A stretch of DNA of 64,000 nt, taken from contig NC_090188.1 in assembly GCF_024679245.1 (NCBI RefSeq), positions 37,230,992 through 37,294,991 of the forward strand, written 5' to 3'. The notes below the pieces were generated by a model. That model was not told where the DNA came from. It saw only the letters and a program-made list of their open reading frames with translations, and ran no database searches. This document shows, one piece after another, positions 62,634-64,000 of this stretch; the first letter of the stretch is position 1; each line of letters opens with the position of its first letter. The translations under genes and the position numbers were made by a program. Origin of the DNA: Pseudorasbora parva (lineage: Eukaryota; Chordata; Actinopteri; Cypriniformes; Gobionidae).

Positions 62634-63990
62634 TCAAGAACCAATGAGGTTCATTCTCGTGTTACGCAGCACGTTTGAGCTTCAGTAAGAACCAATGAGG
62701 TTCATTCTCGTGTTACGCAGCACGTTTGAGCTTCAGTAAGAACCAATGAGGTTCATTCTTGTGTTACGCAGCACGTTTGAGCTTCCTCAAGAACCAATGA
62801 GGTTCATTCTCGTGTTACGCAGCACGTTTGAGCTTCCTCAAGAACCAATGAGGTTCATTCTCATGTTACGCAGCACGTTTGAGCTTCAGTGAGAACCAAT
62901 GAGGTTCATTCTCGTGTTACGCAGCACGTTTGAGCTTCCTCAAGAACCAATGAGGTTCATTCTCGTGTTACGCAGCACGTTTGAGCTTCAGTAAGAACCA
63001 ATGAGGTTCATTCTCGTGTTACGCAGCACGTTTGAGCTTCCTCAAGAACCAATGAGGTTCATTCTCGTGTTACGCAGCACGTTTGAGCTTCAGTAATGAA
63101 CCAATGAGGTTCATTCTTGTGTTACGCAGCACGTTTGAGCTTCCTCAAGAACCAATGAGGTTCATTCTCGTGTTACGCAGCACGTTTGAGCTTCAGTAAG
63201 AACCAATGAGGTTCATTCTCGTGTTACGCAGCACGTTTGAGCTTCCTCAAGAACCAATGAGGTTCATTCTCGTGTTACGCAGCACGTTTGAGCTTCAGCA
63301 AGAACCAATGAGGTTCATTCTCGTGTTACGCAGCACGTTTGAGCTTCAGTAAGAACCAATGAGGTTCATTCTCGTGTTACGCAGCACGTTTGAGCTTCAG
63401 TAAGAACCAATGAGGTTCATTCTCGTGTTACGCAACACGTTTGAGCTTCAGTAAGAACCAATGAGGTTCATTCTCGTGTTACGCAGCACGTTTGAGCTTC
63501 AGTAAGAACCAATGAGGTTCATTCTCGTGTTACGCAGCACGTTTGAGCTTCAGTAAGAACCAATGAGGTTCATTCTCGTGTTACGCAGCACGTTTGAGCT
63601 TCCTCAAGAACCAATGAGGTTCATTCTCGTGTTACGCAGCACGTTTGAGCTTCAGTAAGAACCAATGAGGTTCATTCTCGTGTTACGCAGCACGTTTGAG
63701 CTTCAGTAAGAACCAATGAGGTTCATTCTCGTGTTACGCAGCACGTTTGAGCTTCCTCAAGAACCAATGAGGTTCATTCTCGTGTTACGCAGCACGTTTG
63801 AGCTTCAGTAAGAACCAATGAGGTTCATTCTCGTGTTACACAGCACGTTTGAGCTTCAGCGAGAACCAATGAGGTTCATTCTCGTGTTACGCAGCACGTT
63901 TGAGCTTCAGTAATGAACCAATGAGGTTCATTCTCGTGTTACGCAGCACGTTTGAGCTTCCTCAAGAACCAGTGAGGTTAATTCTCATGT
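62634..63990. repeat. 51-bp minisatellite, block 2 (about 27 units, to the window edge)
   Basis: Same unit as block 1. TTCAGTAAG and TTCCTCAAG windows are mixed, and the GTCAGTGAG type is absent. Two units have a one-base insertion (GTAATGAACC at about 63095 and 63911). The array decays at 63970-64000 (CAGTGAGGTTAATTCTCATG). Confidence 0.98.
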
Positions 63991-64000
63991 TATGATAGAT

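Noticed and set aside
60657..64000. CRISPR-like appearance of regularly spaced repeats
   Set aside because: The units are tandem without unique spacers (the 10-base window has only three forms), in a vertebrate genome with no cas genes.

Overview
The window is vertebrate DNA, almost certainly from a cyprinid-like teleost. It is AT-rich and full of long dinucleotide and GATA arrays, Tc1/mariner elements and many short non-autonomous DNA transposons of kinds common in carp and zebrafish relatives. The only host gene I can support is spred2, on the minus strand. I saw no prokaryotic or viral gene, CRISPR array, tRNA or rRNA.

spred2: five coding exons with consensus splice sites and matching phases lie at 44436-44259, 44027-43859, 42572-42508, 33891-33751 and 32913-32254, stop codon included. 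They encode 403 residues: nearly all of the EVH1 domain, a Spred2-type acidic/serine linker, the KIT-binding region and the complete C-terminal Sprouty domain. Only the very short first coding exon (about 9 codons in relatives) is missing. I did not find it in 44437-64000, so intron 1 is probably longer than 19.5 kb. The product is expected to be a membrane-associated inhibitor of Ras-Raf-MAPK signalling.

Layout: 1-11970 is intergenic, with a Tc1 element carrying a broken transposase (1769-3343), two Tc1 remnants on either side of a (TA)n array, and several short transposons. 11975-14350 is a four-level transposon nest. 15491-22865 holds further nests, a foldback element, and a Tc1 element (20554-22200) whose 344-codon transposase ORF has lost a catalytic Asp and has a shifted C-terminus. 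22866-32253 is intergenic plus the probable spred2 3' UTR. 32254-44436 is spred2. 44437-64000 is probably spred2 intron 1: repeats, a 524-bp transposon carrying a decayed helicase fragment, a (GA)95 array, and a 51-bp minisatellite that runs off the right edge and is split by a LINE 3' end.

The strongest non-routine signals are (1) three copies of a transposon family ending in TAGCCTG or a variant, flanked by 9-bp target-site duplications, one carrying a helicase-like fragment; (2) the datable four-level nest; (3) a near-identical 108-bp inverted duplication at 48708-49594; (4) a transposase with a D-D35-E spacing and an Asp-to-Ala change; (5) the minisatellite/LINE junction that shares a 15-mer. 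I see no evidence for a wholly new multi-gene system. Repeat family names come from recognition, not a database search.
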